Position numbers and translations under genes: made by a program | Notes under the pieces: model-generated | Seen by the model: the letters and a program-made list of their open reading frames with translations, nothing else | Told to the model about the DNA's origin: nothing | The model's database searches: none | Source: Phycisphaerae bacterium | GTDB lineage: Bacteria > Planctomycetota > Phycisphaerae > UBA1845 > Fen-1342 | Reading direction: 5' to 3' | Assembly: GCA_028279405.1 (NCBI GenBank) | Contig: JANQNU010000060.1 | Location: 62,001-126,000, forward strand | DNA: 64,000 nucleotides | Part shown: positions 37,649-45,972 of the stretch, piece after piece | Layout of the letters: the number at the start of each line of letters is the position of its first letter | Position numbering within the stretch: position 1 is the stretch's first letter

Positions 37649-38032
37649 CTAGCGTCGCAGCAGCCGAAGAAGGGGGTCGTACATCCGCTCAGTCTGAACG
37701 TCCGCCTCTTCGAGCCGAGACGGGTCGAAGGAGTTCGGTCTTTTCGGGCACACTTCGGCCTCGGTCTTGGTGGTAATGCATACCGTGGATGGCACTCCCG
37801 GGGCCGCTTCCTGAAATTCGCGTTTGTTCTCGTCGACAGGCTCGCCGACTGCACAGTTGTCGGCCGTGTTGGGTGCGGGATCAATCGCACGCAGGATGAT
37901 CGTGTTGTCCGCGAATTCGACGGACAGCGGAGCCTCATTGGCCGCCCACGGCGGCCGCAGGTGGCGGATCTCCTCTTCCGGGCCATCGATTCGGCAGTTT
38001 ATCGTCACCGACAACGAGATTCTCGATTTCAA
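37649..38032 (-). CDS. Small protein of unknown function, 127 residues
   Basis: The frame starts at TTG with GGAGG eight bases upstream, an excellent spacing that is the main support. The protein begins M-K-S-R-I-S-L-S-V-T-I-N-C-R-I-D, looks beta-rich in its first half (A-P-L-S-V-E-F-A-D-N-T-I-I-L-R) and charged in the second (T-E-A-E-V-C-P-K-R-P). No signal peptide, membrane segment or family motif was recognised. It lies downstream of the PEP-CTERM gene on the same strand with a gap of 168 bases. A competing long plus-strand frame covers the region but has no start support. Confidence 0.45.
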   Translation of the reverse strand: MKSRISLSVTINCRIDGPEEEIRHLRPPWAANEAPLSVEFADNTIILRAIDPAPNTADNCAVGEPVDENKREFQEAAPGVPSTVCITTKTEAEVCPKRPNSFDPSRLEEADVQTERMYDPLLRLLRR

Positions 38033-38200
38033 AGCTGTTACCTCCGTTATAGCGCGCAGAACTTCCCCGGCCCTCTCAACGAGATGGAAGTCGCGGAGTT
38101 ACGCACTAGTTCGGGTTGCGGAACAATGGCTAGCTTGCGAGCGAGCGATGCAGCGGCCAGCCTTCAATCTAACATCGGAACACTGACGAATCGCGGTCGA

Positions 38201-38815
38201 CTACCCGCGACACCGTCGGCGCAGCATGGAGGCCGCCCCCAACAAAATCAAAGCAGCGCTGCCCGGCTCGGGTACGCCCGCCGGAATCGAAATACCGGGC
38301 TCGGTTTCATAACCCCAGGCGAACGCGTCGAGTTCGCGGCCGGTTCGCACAACGCCGATCCAGCCATACTGCGTTCCTGCACCGAGGTCAAACTGAACTC
38401 CTATGTAGGTTTCTTGTGCTTCGACAATTGGCGAGTCGAAGCCATCAAAAGTGGTCATTCCAGAAACTCCCCATGGGAGCCCGGAAGGAATGTCCATCCC
38501 AAAATCAACGCCCATCGCCCAGAACTCAAAACCGGAATCGAGTTGTACTTCGGCACTCATCGATCCGCCGTTGCCACCGACGTTGCTGTCGGTCGTGCTA
38601 ATCACTTGCGTGAGGGAAGACGAACCACCATCTCCTGGTTGATCAACGGCAGAAGATGTTATGTCGAGCCATATTACTTCGCCGACTCCTCCCGACCAAT
38701 CAAAGTGGCTTGGGCCGGCTGGGTTGTCAAAACGGATCTGGGCTGCTCCTGCAACCCCGACCGCGAGCACAGCTACGACCGCTGTGAGCGCGCAAGGAAT
38801 TATGCTTCTCCTCAT
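38201..38815 (-). CDS. PEP-CTERM sorted secreted protein
   Basis: A 204-residue protein. A signal peptide (A-L-T-A-V-V-A-V-L-A-V-G-V-A-G-A-A) starts directly at the ATG, which has AGGAGG nine bases upstream; an extended frame upstream is unsupported. The middle is a beta-sandwich-like domain rich in Gly, Ser and Asp. The C terminus is a PEP-CTERM signal: V-P-E-P-G-S-A-A-L-I-L-L-G-A-A-S followed by M-L-R-R-R-C-R-G. Such proteins are handled by an exosortase, which is not in this window. It is divergent from the G8-like gene cluster to its right and probably monocistronic, or followed by the 127-residue gene. Confidence 0.94.
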   Translation of the reverse strand: MRRSIIPCALTAVVAVLAVGVAGAAQIRFDNPAGPSHFDWSGGVGEVIWLDITSSAVDQPGDGGSSSLTQVISTTDSNVGGNGGSMSAEVQLDSGFEFWAMGVDFGMDIPSGLPWGVSGMTTFDGFDSPIVEAQETYIGVQFDLGAGTQYGWIGVVRTGRELDAFAWGYETEPGISIPAGVPEPGSAALILLGAASMLRRRCRG

Positions 38816-39168
38816 TATCCAACCTCCTGCATGGTGTTCAGTGCCACCTGGTATGGCGGCGAAGCCTTTGGACAACCAGCCACTGCACTCGCTCGCATTG
38901 GCATGATGCAGATTCATTGTAGACCGATTGGATCAGCTAAGAAACCGAAAAAGGTGGCGAAGAACACTACTGCAAATGCAGGTCTGATAAGAAGTTATCT
39001 AGCCGAGTCGCTAGGTCAATGGCGACAGAAAGGAGTGAAACAAGCAATTTAGTCGAGAACGGGCGACGAGGGTCGTCGCTCACGACTCCAGCGCAGCCAC
39101 AACCCGATAAAGGTCATGGACTGCGCGGAGCCATCTAGCAGAATGATTTTAACGAAAAGGATGACGAG
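38816..39168. promoter_or_regulatory. Divergent promoter region between the PEP-CTERM gene and the G8-like cluster
   Basis: About 350 bases that must carry both promoters. The part 38940-39050 is A-rich with GAAACCGAAAAAGG and GGAGTGAAACAAGC. No operator symmetry or consensus promoter stood out. The long plus-strand frame crossing it has no ribosome-binding site. Confidence 0.4.
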
Positions 39169-40113
39169 ATGAAACAACTGCTAACAGCATATGGAATCTG
39201 CGCATTGATTTTCCTGGCGAGTAGCGCACCAGGTGCCGTATTTCAGTGGGACGGCTCGACCGATTCTGATTGGCAAGACAGCACAAACTGGGTAGGCAGT
39301 TCGGTACCGAGTCTTCCAGGCTCGTCCGATGAGATCGTCATCTCGCAACAGTTCATTGCGGGCGGCTCGCTGACTGCAGACTTCAACTATACCAGTGGAA
39401 CGGCCGCTGACTACTCGGCGGTTACGGTTGTATCCGGTGCCAACGAGCCGGTCATTCTTCAGGTAACGGCAACCGTCAAGCCCGACTTCAATGCCCTAAG
39501 CCTTACTGGCTACTCGGGCTTCCCGGCGGATCAGGTCGCTACCTTGGACGCTGACGAGGACATGGACGCATCAACGATGACGATCGAATTCGGTGCTGAA
39601 GTTCAGGTTGCCGCTGGAAAGACTGTCGCGCCTACTAGCATTCTTATCGATGCCAACAGCGCCCAGGATGCCTCGCAGCTCGAGTTCAATGGCGCTGGCA
39701 TCCTCGACAGCAGCGGTGAAGTCCGTGTGAAGGCCTACCTGACCGCAGCGGGCGATGCGCGGCTGTACATCAATAACACCGACGCCAACGAGTTCCGCGC
39801 CGGGTCGCTGGTGCTCGAAGGCTCGACCACCGAAGCTAATGGCGACTCCATCCTGCAAGTCGAGCAGGACTTCGCGGTCGACAACGCCGCCGGCACCGAC
39901 ACCACCTTCAACGGCTTCAGCGAAGTCGATATGGGCGACTATACCTTCCAGGCCAAGGACCTCGTGTTCGCTTCGGGTTCCGACGTCCTGATCACCGGTA
40001 GCAGCGAGCTGAGCTCGATCGTCCAGTTCACCAGCCTCACGGACAACAACATGCCGTGGGAACTGAAGGGTGACGATGTGGTCGGCGGCGGCGTGACCTT
40101 CGAGGTCGAATAA
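39169..40113 (+). CDS. Secreted beta-rich protein, first of three neighbours
   Basis: A 314-residue protein with a signal peptide (C-A-L-I-F-L-A-S-S-A-P-G-A). The beginning of the mature part, D-S-D-W-Q-D-S-T-N-W and later S-D-E-I-V-I-S, has the W-x-x-x-x-x-W and D-x-V-x-I pattern of G8-like domains. The remainder is Asp/Thr/Ser-rich repeats of beta strands that look like a parallel beta-helix (for example G-E-V-R-V-K-A-Y-L-T-A-A-G). Acidic, no Cys-rich part, no sorting signal at the C terminus. A GGATGACGAG site precedes the ATG. It heads a run of three related secreted genes but lacks the C-terminal motif shared by the other two. Confidence 0.88.
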   Translation: MKQLLTAYGICALIFLASSAPGAVFQWDGSTDSDWQDSTNWVGSSVPSLPGSSDEIVISQQFIAGGSLTADFNYTSGTAADYSAVTVVSGANEPVILQVTATVKPDFNALSLTGYSGFPADQVATLDADEDMDASTMTIEFGAEVQVAAGKTVAPTSILIDANSAQDASQLEFNGAGILDSSGEVRVKAYLTAAGDARLYINNTDANEFRAGSLVLEGSTTEANGDSILQVEQDFAVDNAAGTDTTFNGFSEVDMGDYTFQAKDLVFASGSDVLITGSSELSSIVQFTSLTDNNMPWELKGDDVVGGGVTFEVE

Positions 40114-40229
40114 GCACCGCAGCCCAATCGGCTTGTTTTGGTTTGGAATCGGTTGAAGCAAAAGATGATTCACGCGGCCGAGAGGCCCCATTCTCGGGCT
40201 ACCAGCCGCGACAACAGGAGATAGCTACG

Positions 40230-40988
40230 ATGCGAAGAATTTACGCAACAGCACTTTCGGCAGTTTTCGTCCTCGCCAGCAGCAATGCCCTGGCGGCGAC
40301 CACGACGTTCGAAAAGGAAGGCGACTGGAACACCGCGTCCAACTGGGACAACGGCATTCCGACCGCCAACGATACGGTGATCATCGCCGAAAACTGCACG
40401 CTCGATACGAGCAACGGCGTCGCTGACAACATCACTGTCAACGCGAACGTCGTCCTGACGATTACCGGCGTCCGCCTCGAGCTGGACGGCAGCGTCTCGT
40501 CGACGCACACCATCAACGGCGACATCGTTCTCTCGAACAGCACCGCCGAGCTGCGCTTCATCGATCGCGATCAGACGATCGCCGGCAGCGGCCAGATCGA
40601 AGGCCAGAACAGCGACGCGCGGCTCGAGGACGACAATCCGCTCACGCCGCGCAAGCTGACCCTCAACAGCACGGCGACCTTCGCCGGCGGAATGCAGATC
40701 CTGCTGAGCGTTCAGAACGACGGCACGATCGACGCCGACGATAGCACGGCCGTGATGCTGCTGGACGGCGACGCCACGTTCAACGGCACTGGCGACTACA
40801 ACGTCAGCGTCAACGGTGGCGTGATGCGGTTTGCTGATGGTGCCAGCTTCGATATCGAAGACCTGACCATCACCGCCGGCGGTCTGGCTGACTTCGACGA
40901 AGATGCGACGGTCAACAACCCGTCGATCAGCGGTAGCGGCTCGAAGGTCCGCGCCGGCCGCAACGTCTCGGTCCGGTTCAATCAGTAA
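40230..40988 (+). CDS. Secreted G8-like protein with conserved C-terminal motif
   Basis: A 252-residue protein. The signal peptide is A-L-S-A-V-F-V-L-A-S-S-N-A-L-A. G-D-W-N-T-A-S-N-W-D-N-G-I-P-T-A-N-D-T-V-I-I is a G8-type opening. About eight short strands follow, each with an Asn or Asp turn, as in a left- or right-handed beta-helix. The end reads S-G-S-G-S-K-V-R-A-G-R-N-V-S-V-R-F-N-Q, which is nearly the same as the end of the next protein. ACAGGAG lies before the ATG. The open frame extends upstream by 29 codons without support. Role unknown; a surface or matrix protein fits the signal and composition. Confidence 0.9.
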   Translation: MRRIYATALSAVFVLASSNALAATTTFEKEGDWNTASNWDNGIPTANDTVIIAENCTLDTSNGVADNITVNANVVLTITGVRLELDGSVSSTHTINGDIVLSNSTAELRFIDRDQTIAGSGQIEGQNSDARLEDDNPLTPRKLTLNSTATFAGGMQILLSVQNDGTIDADDSTAVMLLDGDATFNGTGDYNVSVNGGVMRFADGASFDIEDLTITAGGLADFDEDATVNNPSISGSGSKVRAGRNVSVRFNQ

Positions 40989-41008
40989 TCACTGATACGC
41001 GCCCGGAA

Positions 41009-41035
41009 GCGGCGGACCCACTCGCGGTCCGCCGC
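41009..41035. terminator. GC-rich hairpin after the second G8-like gene
   Basis: GCGGCGGACC/GGTCCGCCGC, ten perfect pairs around a seven-base loop, starts 20 bases after the stop codon. It has no T-run, so it may terminate weakly or protect the 3' end. Confidence 0.45.
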
Positions 41036-41129
41036 CCTATTGACGGCGCAGGAACCGCATCGACCTCGGACGGGAGGACGAGTCCGCGCAGGAAGAAAAG
41101 CGGCGATCGTTGCCGCCCATAATCACTGC

Positions 41130-41175
41130 CAGGGATGTGGCCTCGACCCGCGCGCGCGGGCCGAGGCTTTCCCTG
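41130..41175 (+). promoter_or_regulatory. Extended hairpin in the leader of the third G8-like gene
   Basis: An outer stem CAGGGA/TCCCTG encloses an internal loop and an inner near-perfect stem starting GCCTCG and ending CGAGGC. It lies six bases before the GAGAGG ribosome-binding site and 20 bases before the ATG. A stable stem so close could cap the ribosome site or act as an attenuator. Confidence 0.5.
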
Positions 41176-41194
41176 TCTTGAGAGGATTCACACC

Positions 41195-42061
41195 ATGAAA
41201 ACGCTCATTGGTTTCACTACACTCTTTTTAAGCCTCGTAACGTTCGAAATGCCCAGCGCACGCGCCGCCGAGTTCCGAAGCATCTGTAGCGGCGCCTGGG
41301 ACAACGCTAGCACCTGGGACTGCGCCAGCGGCGGAACGCCACAGGCCGGCGACACCGCTATCGTTCGCAGCAACGACAACGTCACCATCAGCGCCAACCG
41401 ATCGGTCGACAGCCTGACCGTCGAGAGCGGCGGCATCCTGACCATCGATGGTTGCAAGCTGACCATCCTCGACAGCGGCGGCCTGACCGTCAACGGCAGC
41501 GTCACCGTCAAGACGAACAGCGAGATGGACCTCTGCGGTGGCGGAACGGTCGTGATCAACGGCATCGTCATACTCGACGGAGACACCGCGGAACTGAGCG
41601 TCACCGACTACGACCTGGTCATCGATGGCAGTGGTGAGGTACTCGGCAAGAGCGATAGCGCTCGGTTCAACATCGACGGAGACATTGCCGTCACGCTGAC
41701 CACGAAGCTTATCGTCGGTGGCGCAATGGAGATCCGTGGCTTGGCCGGAGAGGTCCACGCTGGCAAACTGGTCAACAATGGCCTGGTTGAGGCCCACAAT
41801 CCCGGCGGCGGATCTATTCTGCTGTTGGATCGCGGCTTGTACGGCGGTATCGGCGTCTACGCCGCAACCACCAGCGGCAGCGTTCTCAGATTCAGAAGCG
41901 GAACGGCCACGGCCGGCATGGGCGCCGACTTCGAAGTCAAGAATGGTGGACTGCTGAAAGTGGAATCCAATATCTCGACTACCGGCAAGCTCCGCAAGAT
42001 GAGTGGATCCGGGTCCAAGATACGCGTCGGCAGAGCCAGCTCGATCAAATTCAACCAGTAG
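41195..42061 (+). CDS. Secreted G8-like protein, paralogue of the previous gene
   Basis: A 288-residue protein. The signal peptide ends P-S-A-R-A-A. The mature part begins G-A-W-D-N-A-S-T-W-D-C-A-S-G-G and has Q-A-G-D-T-A-I-V, the G8-like pattern of its neighbour. Several strands repeat V-x-S-G-G-x-L-x-I-x-G. The end is S-G-S-G-S-K-I-R-V-G-R-A-S-S-I-K-F-N-Q, matching the neighbour at 14 of 19 positions with conservative changes elsewhere. GAGAGG precedes the ATG. The pair probably arose by duplication. The longer upstream frame crosses the leader hairpin and is not used. Confidence 0.9.
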   Translation: MKTLIGFTTLFLSLVTFEMPSARAAEFRSICSGAWDNASTWDCASGGTPQAGDTAIVRSNDNVTISANRSVDSLTVESGGILTIDGCKLTILDSGGLTVNGSVTVKTNSEMDLCGGGTVVINGIVILDGDTAELSVTDYDLVIDGSGEVLGKSDSARFNIDGDIAVTLTTKLIVGGAMEIRGLAGEVHAGKLVNNGLVEAHNPGGGSILLLDRGLYGGIGVYAATTSGSVLRFRSGTATAGMGADFEVKNGGLLKVESNISTTGKLRKMSGSGSKIRVGRASSIKFNQ

Positions 42062-42105
42062 CGCTCAACGCTCAGAATGTCGGGATGCAGCCTCGTTCCG
42101 CGAGT

Positions 42106-42139
42106 CTACGTCGGGAATCATCTGTCCTACGTCGGGAAT
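42106..42139. repeat. Direct repeat of 13 bases with a 21-base period
   Basis: CTACGTCGGGAAT occurs twice, 21 bases apart, which places both on the same face of the helix. It lies 45 bases after the G8-like stop, in a 154-base convergent gap. It could be a regulator site, although no start codon is close on either strand, or a short relict repeat. Confidence 0.5.
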
Positions 42140-42215
42140 GGGTTGGCTCCAGCTTAGGTAAACCGACTTCAATAGTTCGCGTCATGACGTAACACGACGG
42201 ACTTGTTCTCGCCGC

Positions 42216-42686
42216 TCAATGTTTGGGAGCGGTTCTGGTACTCGCGCTCTCTCTGGTCGCGCCTCCCCGTCCGGCGCGATCGAGCGCGATACACCGGCCG
42301 TCACAGGCCGATCGTTTTGCGAAACAACTGAGCCAACCCTCGGGAACGTCGTCGCACGAACACACCTCCGACCGGACATCTGTAGCGTCCCCGCTCGACG
42401 CTCCCGCTGAACAGTCCAACGTCCACGTACAACCTCCCACCGTCAACCCAGCGACGAGTAGCAAAAACGCGCTCTTCCACCAGACGCCGCCGCGTTCTGA
42501 ATGAATGAGTTCGAACATCAACCGGAACTTGCTGGTTCGTCTTGTTTCGCTCCCATGTTCTGGTGGGTTCTCCCTAGTCGGTGCCGGGCGAGACGACTTA
42601 CGGCTGGTTCTTGGACGTTTCGGCGACTTCCGCTTCGCTTGTGCTCGCTTACGTGACTTACGTTTCTTCTTGTGGTCGCCGCTCAT
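42216..42686 (-). CDS. Small membrane protein with a strongly basic N-terminal tail
   Basis: A 156-residue protein. GGGAG six bases before the ATG fixes the start. The first 45 residues are Lys/Arg/Ser/Pro-rich (K-K-K-R-K-S-R-K-R-A-Q-A-K-R), like a histone-type tail that would bind nucleic acid or acidic lipid. One hydrophobic helix follows near 72-90 (W-W-K-S-A-F-L-L-L-V-A-G-L-T-V-G-G-C). G-G-C could be a lipobox, but it is too far from the N terminus for a normal signal peptide. The C-terminal 60 residues have several Cys and are polar. No family was recognised. It stands alone on the minus strand between convergent and same-strand genes. Confidence 0.7.
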   Translation of the reverse strand: MSGDHKKKRKSRKRAQAKRKSPKRPRTSRKSSRPAPTRENPPEHGSETRRTSKFRLMFELIHSERGGVWWKSAFLLLVAGLTVGGCTWTLDCSAGASSGDATDVRSEVCSCDDVPEGWLSCFAKRSACDGRCIALDRAGRGGATRESASTRTAPKH

Positions 42687-42993
42687 AGCCAACTCCCTGC
42701 GGACCCTTGTCCGCCAATCAATGGCAACCCATCCATGGAAATGCCAGATCCGTCGTTGATGCCCGCCAGTGCCGCACTGTCGGTGTTGTGCGGTCCACAT
42801 CGCACCGGTACCGAGCAAGCGCAGCGGCTCCATTTGCCCAAGGAGCAACTGGCCTAGATTTCTTTGATTCTGAGATGCGACGCCACCCTAGCGCACACAT
42901 CCCCTGTGCTCGCTGTTGCAGCGAGCTTTTCGAGGTGGGCCCGACGGCAGTCGGCAGCTCACCCTACCCAGTAAACCCCTATGAGAAATTAAC

Positions 42994-45360
42994 CTATCGC
43001 GACAGCGCGTGGTCTGCGGTAACTGGCGTCCCCGTGTTGCGCTTGGTCGAGATGATCGAGAGTCCTGCGATTCCAGTGGTTACGTATGCATGGTTTGCAT
43101 CGACGCGTACGCGCCGCTGGTCCGGCACGACGATTCGGTCGAGCACGCGCGGCGCTTGCGGGTCCGAGACATCAAAGGCAAGCAGCGAATGACGGAACTG
43201 TGCGCCCGGGTCCTGCTCGACGAGATAGACGAACCCTTCCGAGTCGATATCAACGCCTCTAGCACGTTTTCCCGAGGTGAAGGAAAGCCGGACCGGATTG
43301 GTCGGGTCGGCTACGTTCTCGATATAGAGGCCACCCTGCTCCACTCGAGAGCTCTCATTGGCAATCAGACAGAGATCGCCACGAACAACTACATCGTTCG
43401 ACGTGGACAGCGGTGCGACAGATTCGAGCGTCGGAAAAAAGGGAGACTCGTTGTTGATTACCGATATGGAAGTGCCGAGTGCAATATAGCTTAAGCCGTT
43501 CGAAGCGCGCCAAATTGTTCGAATCAGCGGGTCACCCGCCGACAGATTTAGCAGCCCGATTTGGCTAATGTTGAGCGGATCCGACACATCGTAGTTAATG
43601 AACTGGCTGCTCGAAGCCCCAACGGCAACGGTTTGCGTATTCGGCTCATAACGCAGGGCCATGGCACGATCGTCATTGCTGAACGGCACACCGCCGATTC
43701 GAACTGGATTACTCGGATCCTCGACGTCCAACACCTCGAGCCCGCCACGCCCGGCGGCAAAGTACGCCTGCCCGTTGTGAACATCGATTCCCCAATGATC
43801 GACCGTATCGGGCGCCGTCTGGTAGACGCCGACAATCGTCGGACGCCGAGAGTCTGACACATCGAGGATGGTCAGGCCGTTGTAGGCATCCGTGACATAC
43901 AGCAAAGACCCGACCTTGCGCATCTCACGCAGATTCGCGGGCGAATGATACTTGCCCAGCACCTGCGGTGCCGTTGGTAGCGAAAGATCGAGTGCGACCA
44001 GCCCCTCGCCATAGTCGGCAAGAAATGCCCGATTACCATCAACCACGACGCGACTCGTGGCCCCGGCGTGCGTGCGAAATGATCTCAGGATCGTCGGATT
44101 GTCGGGATTCGAGACATTGACGATCGCCAAACCAAGCCCCTGCGACGCAATGCTGGTGCTATCGGGGTCCGCAATGTAAGCAAGGCCTCCGACAACCTCG
44201 ATGTCCCGCGGAAACTGAAACGCACCGATGATGCTCCCGCGCAACACGGGATTCTCCGGATCGGAAACATCAACAATCGAGAGGCCACCGTCAACACCGC
44301 GAGTGGTGACGTACGCAAAGCCGTCAACAACGACAACAGCAGTTGATTCATTGTCTTGCCCTGCCAGCACAACCTCCGACAGCGGCGTTGGACTGAACGG
44401 GGCCGTGATGTCATAGATTTCGAGCGTACGGTCGCGGGTCGCTACATACAGCGTGCTGCCGACAATCGCTGAGTCTTCTGCATTGCCTTGAACGATCAAC
44501 GTTTGCAGATCAGGTGTTGCCGGTGAAGCCATATCGTAGGTGACGATATCGTTGAGCAACGTGCGGACCAGCGCGGCGCCATTACCCAGTAGATCGATTT
44601 CTTCAGGCTTCGAAACGAAAGAGTTGGGCTCCGTCCAAACCAAGCGGGGGCTGGTTCGGTCGCGCACGTCGACCGCGGAAAAGAAAGCGGGTTCGCCAAC
44701 CGTCGCGACATAAGCAAAACCATCACGTACGGCAACATCACTAACGAAGTTGCCCATATCCAACGACCCGATCTCATCGAACGCAATCCCGCCCTCGCCA
44801 TTATCACCTAGTTGCAGGATGACCAGGCGCCGGCCGCTGCCAATATAGACGACGTCCGGATCCACCTCATCGACAAAGATTGCGCGGACCTCCCCACCCC
44901 AAACGCCGCGCTGTTGTAAGCGTACGTTGTCGGAGGCAGATGTCGGTTGGCCTCCGTTTTGACCAATAGGTACTGACCCAGGCGTAACCACCGAGCCTAG
45001 CATCCCCTGTGACGTGCCCCCCTTAGCCGACCCATCCGTTGCGGCACTGCCACCTGCCGGCAACACCGATTGGGCACCTGTCATTCGCTTATCGATGTTT
45101 GGGTGGGCCGTGGCACCGCGATCATGTTTTAGCTTGGCATCATTCGATCCGGCGAGTGCCGCGGTTGTGTTGTTTTTTGACGAGATCTTGGAAGCGCCAA
45201 GTGGAGAGGAAGCGCTGGCAATGCCTGGCAAGTAACAGAAACATAAACAACAGCCAGCAACGATGTAGAGGACAACCTGCGTCGAGCTACGCGCTATCCG
45301 CTCGAAACTCCCGCCCAAGGTCCGGTGGACGCATGCGCCGACACTGATGTTCTTCCTCAT
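42994..45360 (-). CDS. Secreted LVIVD-repeat beta-propeller protein
   Basis: A 788-residue protein. A long N-terminal basic part leads to a hydrophobic signal (V-V-L-Y-I-V-A-G-C-C-L-C-F-C-Y-L). Residues about 155-780 are LVIVD repeats: L-A-I-V-N-V-S-N-P-D-N-P-T, L-S-I-V-D-V-S-D-P-E-N-P-V, L-T-I-L-D-V-S-D-S-R-R-P-T and others, about 13 units that form one or two beta-propellers. The repeat usually occurs in secreted proteins of unknown role. ATG with AGGAAG before it. A candidate sigma-70-type promoter lies more than 500 bases upstream. The gene appears single, downstream of the histidine-kinase operon on the same strand but separated by 612 bases. Confidence 0.93.
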   Translation of the reverse strand: MRKNISVGACVHRTLGGSFERIARSSTQVVLYIVAGCCLCFCYLPGIASASSPLGASKISSKNNTTAALAGSNDAKLKHDRGATAHPNIDKRMTGAQSVLPAGGSAATDGSAKGGTSQGMLGSVVTPGSVPIGQNGGQPTSASDNVRLQQRGVWGGEVRAIFVDEVDPDVVYIGSGRRLVILQLGDNGEGGIAFDEIGSLDMGNFVSDVAVRDGFAYVATVGEPAFFSAVDVRDRTSPRLVWTEPNSFVSKPEEIDLLGNGAALVRTLLNDIVTYDMASPATPDLQTLIVQGNAEDSAIVGSTLYVATRDRTLEIYDITAPFSPTPLSEVVLAGQDNESTAVVVVDGFAYVTTRGVDGGLSIVDVSDPENPVLRGSIIGAFQFPRDIEVVGGLAYIADPDSTSIASQGLGLAIVNVSNPDNPTILRSFRTHAGATSRVVVDGNRAFLADYGEGLVALDLSLPTAPQVLGKYHSPANLREMRKVGSLLYVTDAYNGLTILDVSDSRRPTIVGVYQTAPDTVDHWGIDVHNGQAYFAAGRGGLEVLDVEDPSNPVRIGGVPFSNDDRAMALRYEPNTQTVAVGASSSQFINYDVSDPLNISQIGLLNLSAGDPLIRTIWRASNGLSYIALGTSISVINNESPFFPTLESVAPLSTSNDVVVRGDLCLIANESSRVEQGGLYIENVADPTNPVRLSFTSGKRARGVDIDSEGFVYLVEQDPGAQFRHSLLAFDVSDPQAPRVLDRIVVPDQRRVRVDANHAYVTTGIAGLSIISTKRNTGTPVTADHALSR

Positions 45361-45972
45361 CTTCCTGGCTCCCGACTTCCAGTTTTGTGAAGTTGCCTTT
45401 TCTTCAGAGAATCTACATCGTTGCTATCACGAGATGAATCCCCACAGCACTTCACGAACTGCGTGCCTGATCTTCATGAAATGTAAACATGGGTAACGAA
45501 ACGAGAACTCGCGCGTATTGAATCGACTTGGCTGCAATCGAGACTCCTCGCTCCGACTACGGGCGAATGCCCTTGAGCGGCGACTGGATTCGCGAACCCT
45601 AGTCGCAACCGCTTACGGGATCAATCCCTTTATCCATCCTATCAACCAGAAGGCAATAGACGAAGACAGTTTCTTCGAATTATTCTGAAAACAATCAACC
45701 GATTTCTGGAGCCCACCATATCGGCAATATCGGCCGATAGCGAGAATCGCCTAAGTGTGTTTCTCCAGGGAAATAAGGCGATTTGCCACAGTTGGTCACC
45801 GCTAAACACGAGCTAATAATCCCACCCAAATGACCGCCAGGGAGTTTATAGTACTCAGGTAATCACGATATAGTAATTAGCTAGCGGTGTCAAGATATTT
45901 TGGAGCTTTTCTTATCGCGCGGGTGTGACGACCAGGGACTACTGCGTTATCGATTGCTATCCGACGTGCCGA
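45361..45972. other. A/T-rich intergenic region of 612 bases
   Basis: No open frame is supported. The right half is richer in A and T than the rest of the window and contains a candidate minus-strand promoter. Repeated ATATCGGC near 45720 gives weak symmetry. It separates the histidine-kinase end from the LVIVD gene, so it should hold the latter's promoter and leader. Confidence 0.5.
45867..45893 (-). promoter_or_regulatory. Weak sigma-70-like promoter candidate
   Basis: On the minus strand TTGACA (45888-45893) is followed after 15 bases by TATATC (45867-45872). The -35 is perfect and the -10 is partial; the spacing is two bases short. It would drive the LVIVD gene with a leader of about 500 bases. 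Confidence 0.3.

Noticed and set aside
37211-39052. Open frame of 613 codons on the plus strand
   Set aside because: It runs antisense to the PEP-CTERM gene, which has a signal peptide, sorting signal and AGGAGG. The plus frame has no ribosome-binding site and no recognisable domain.
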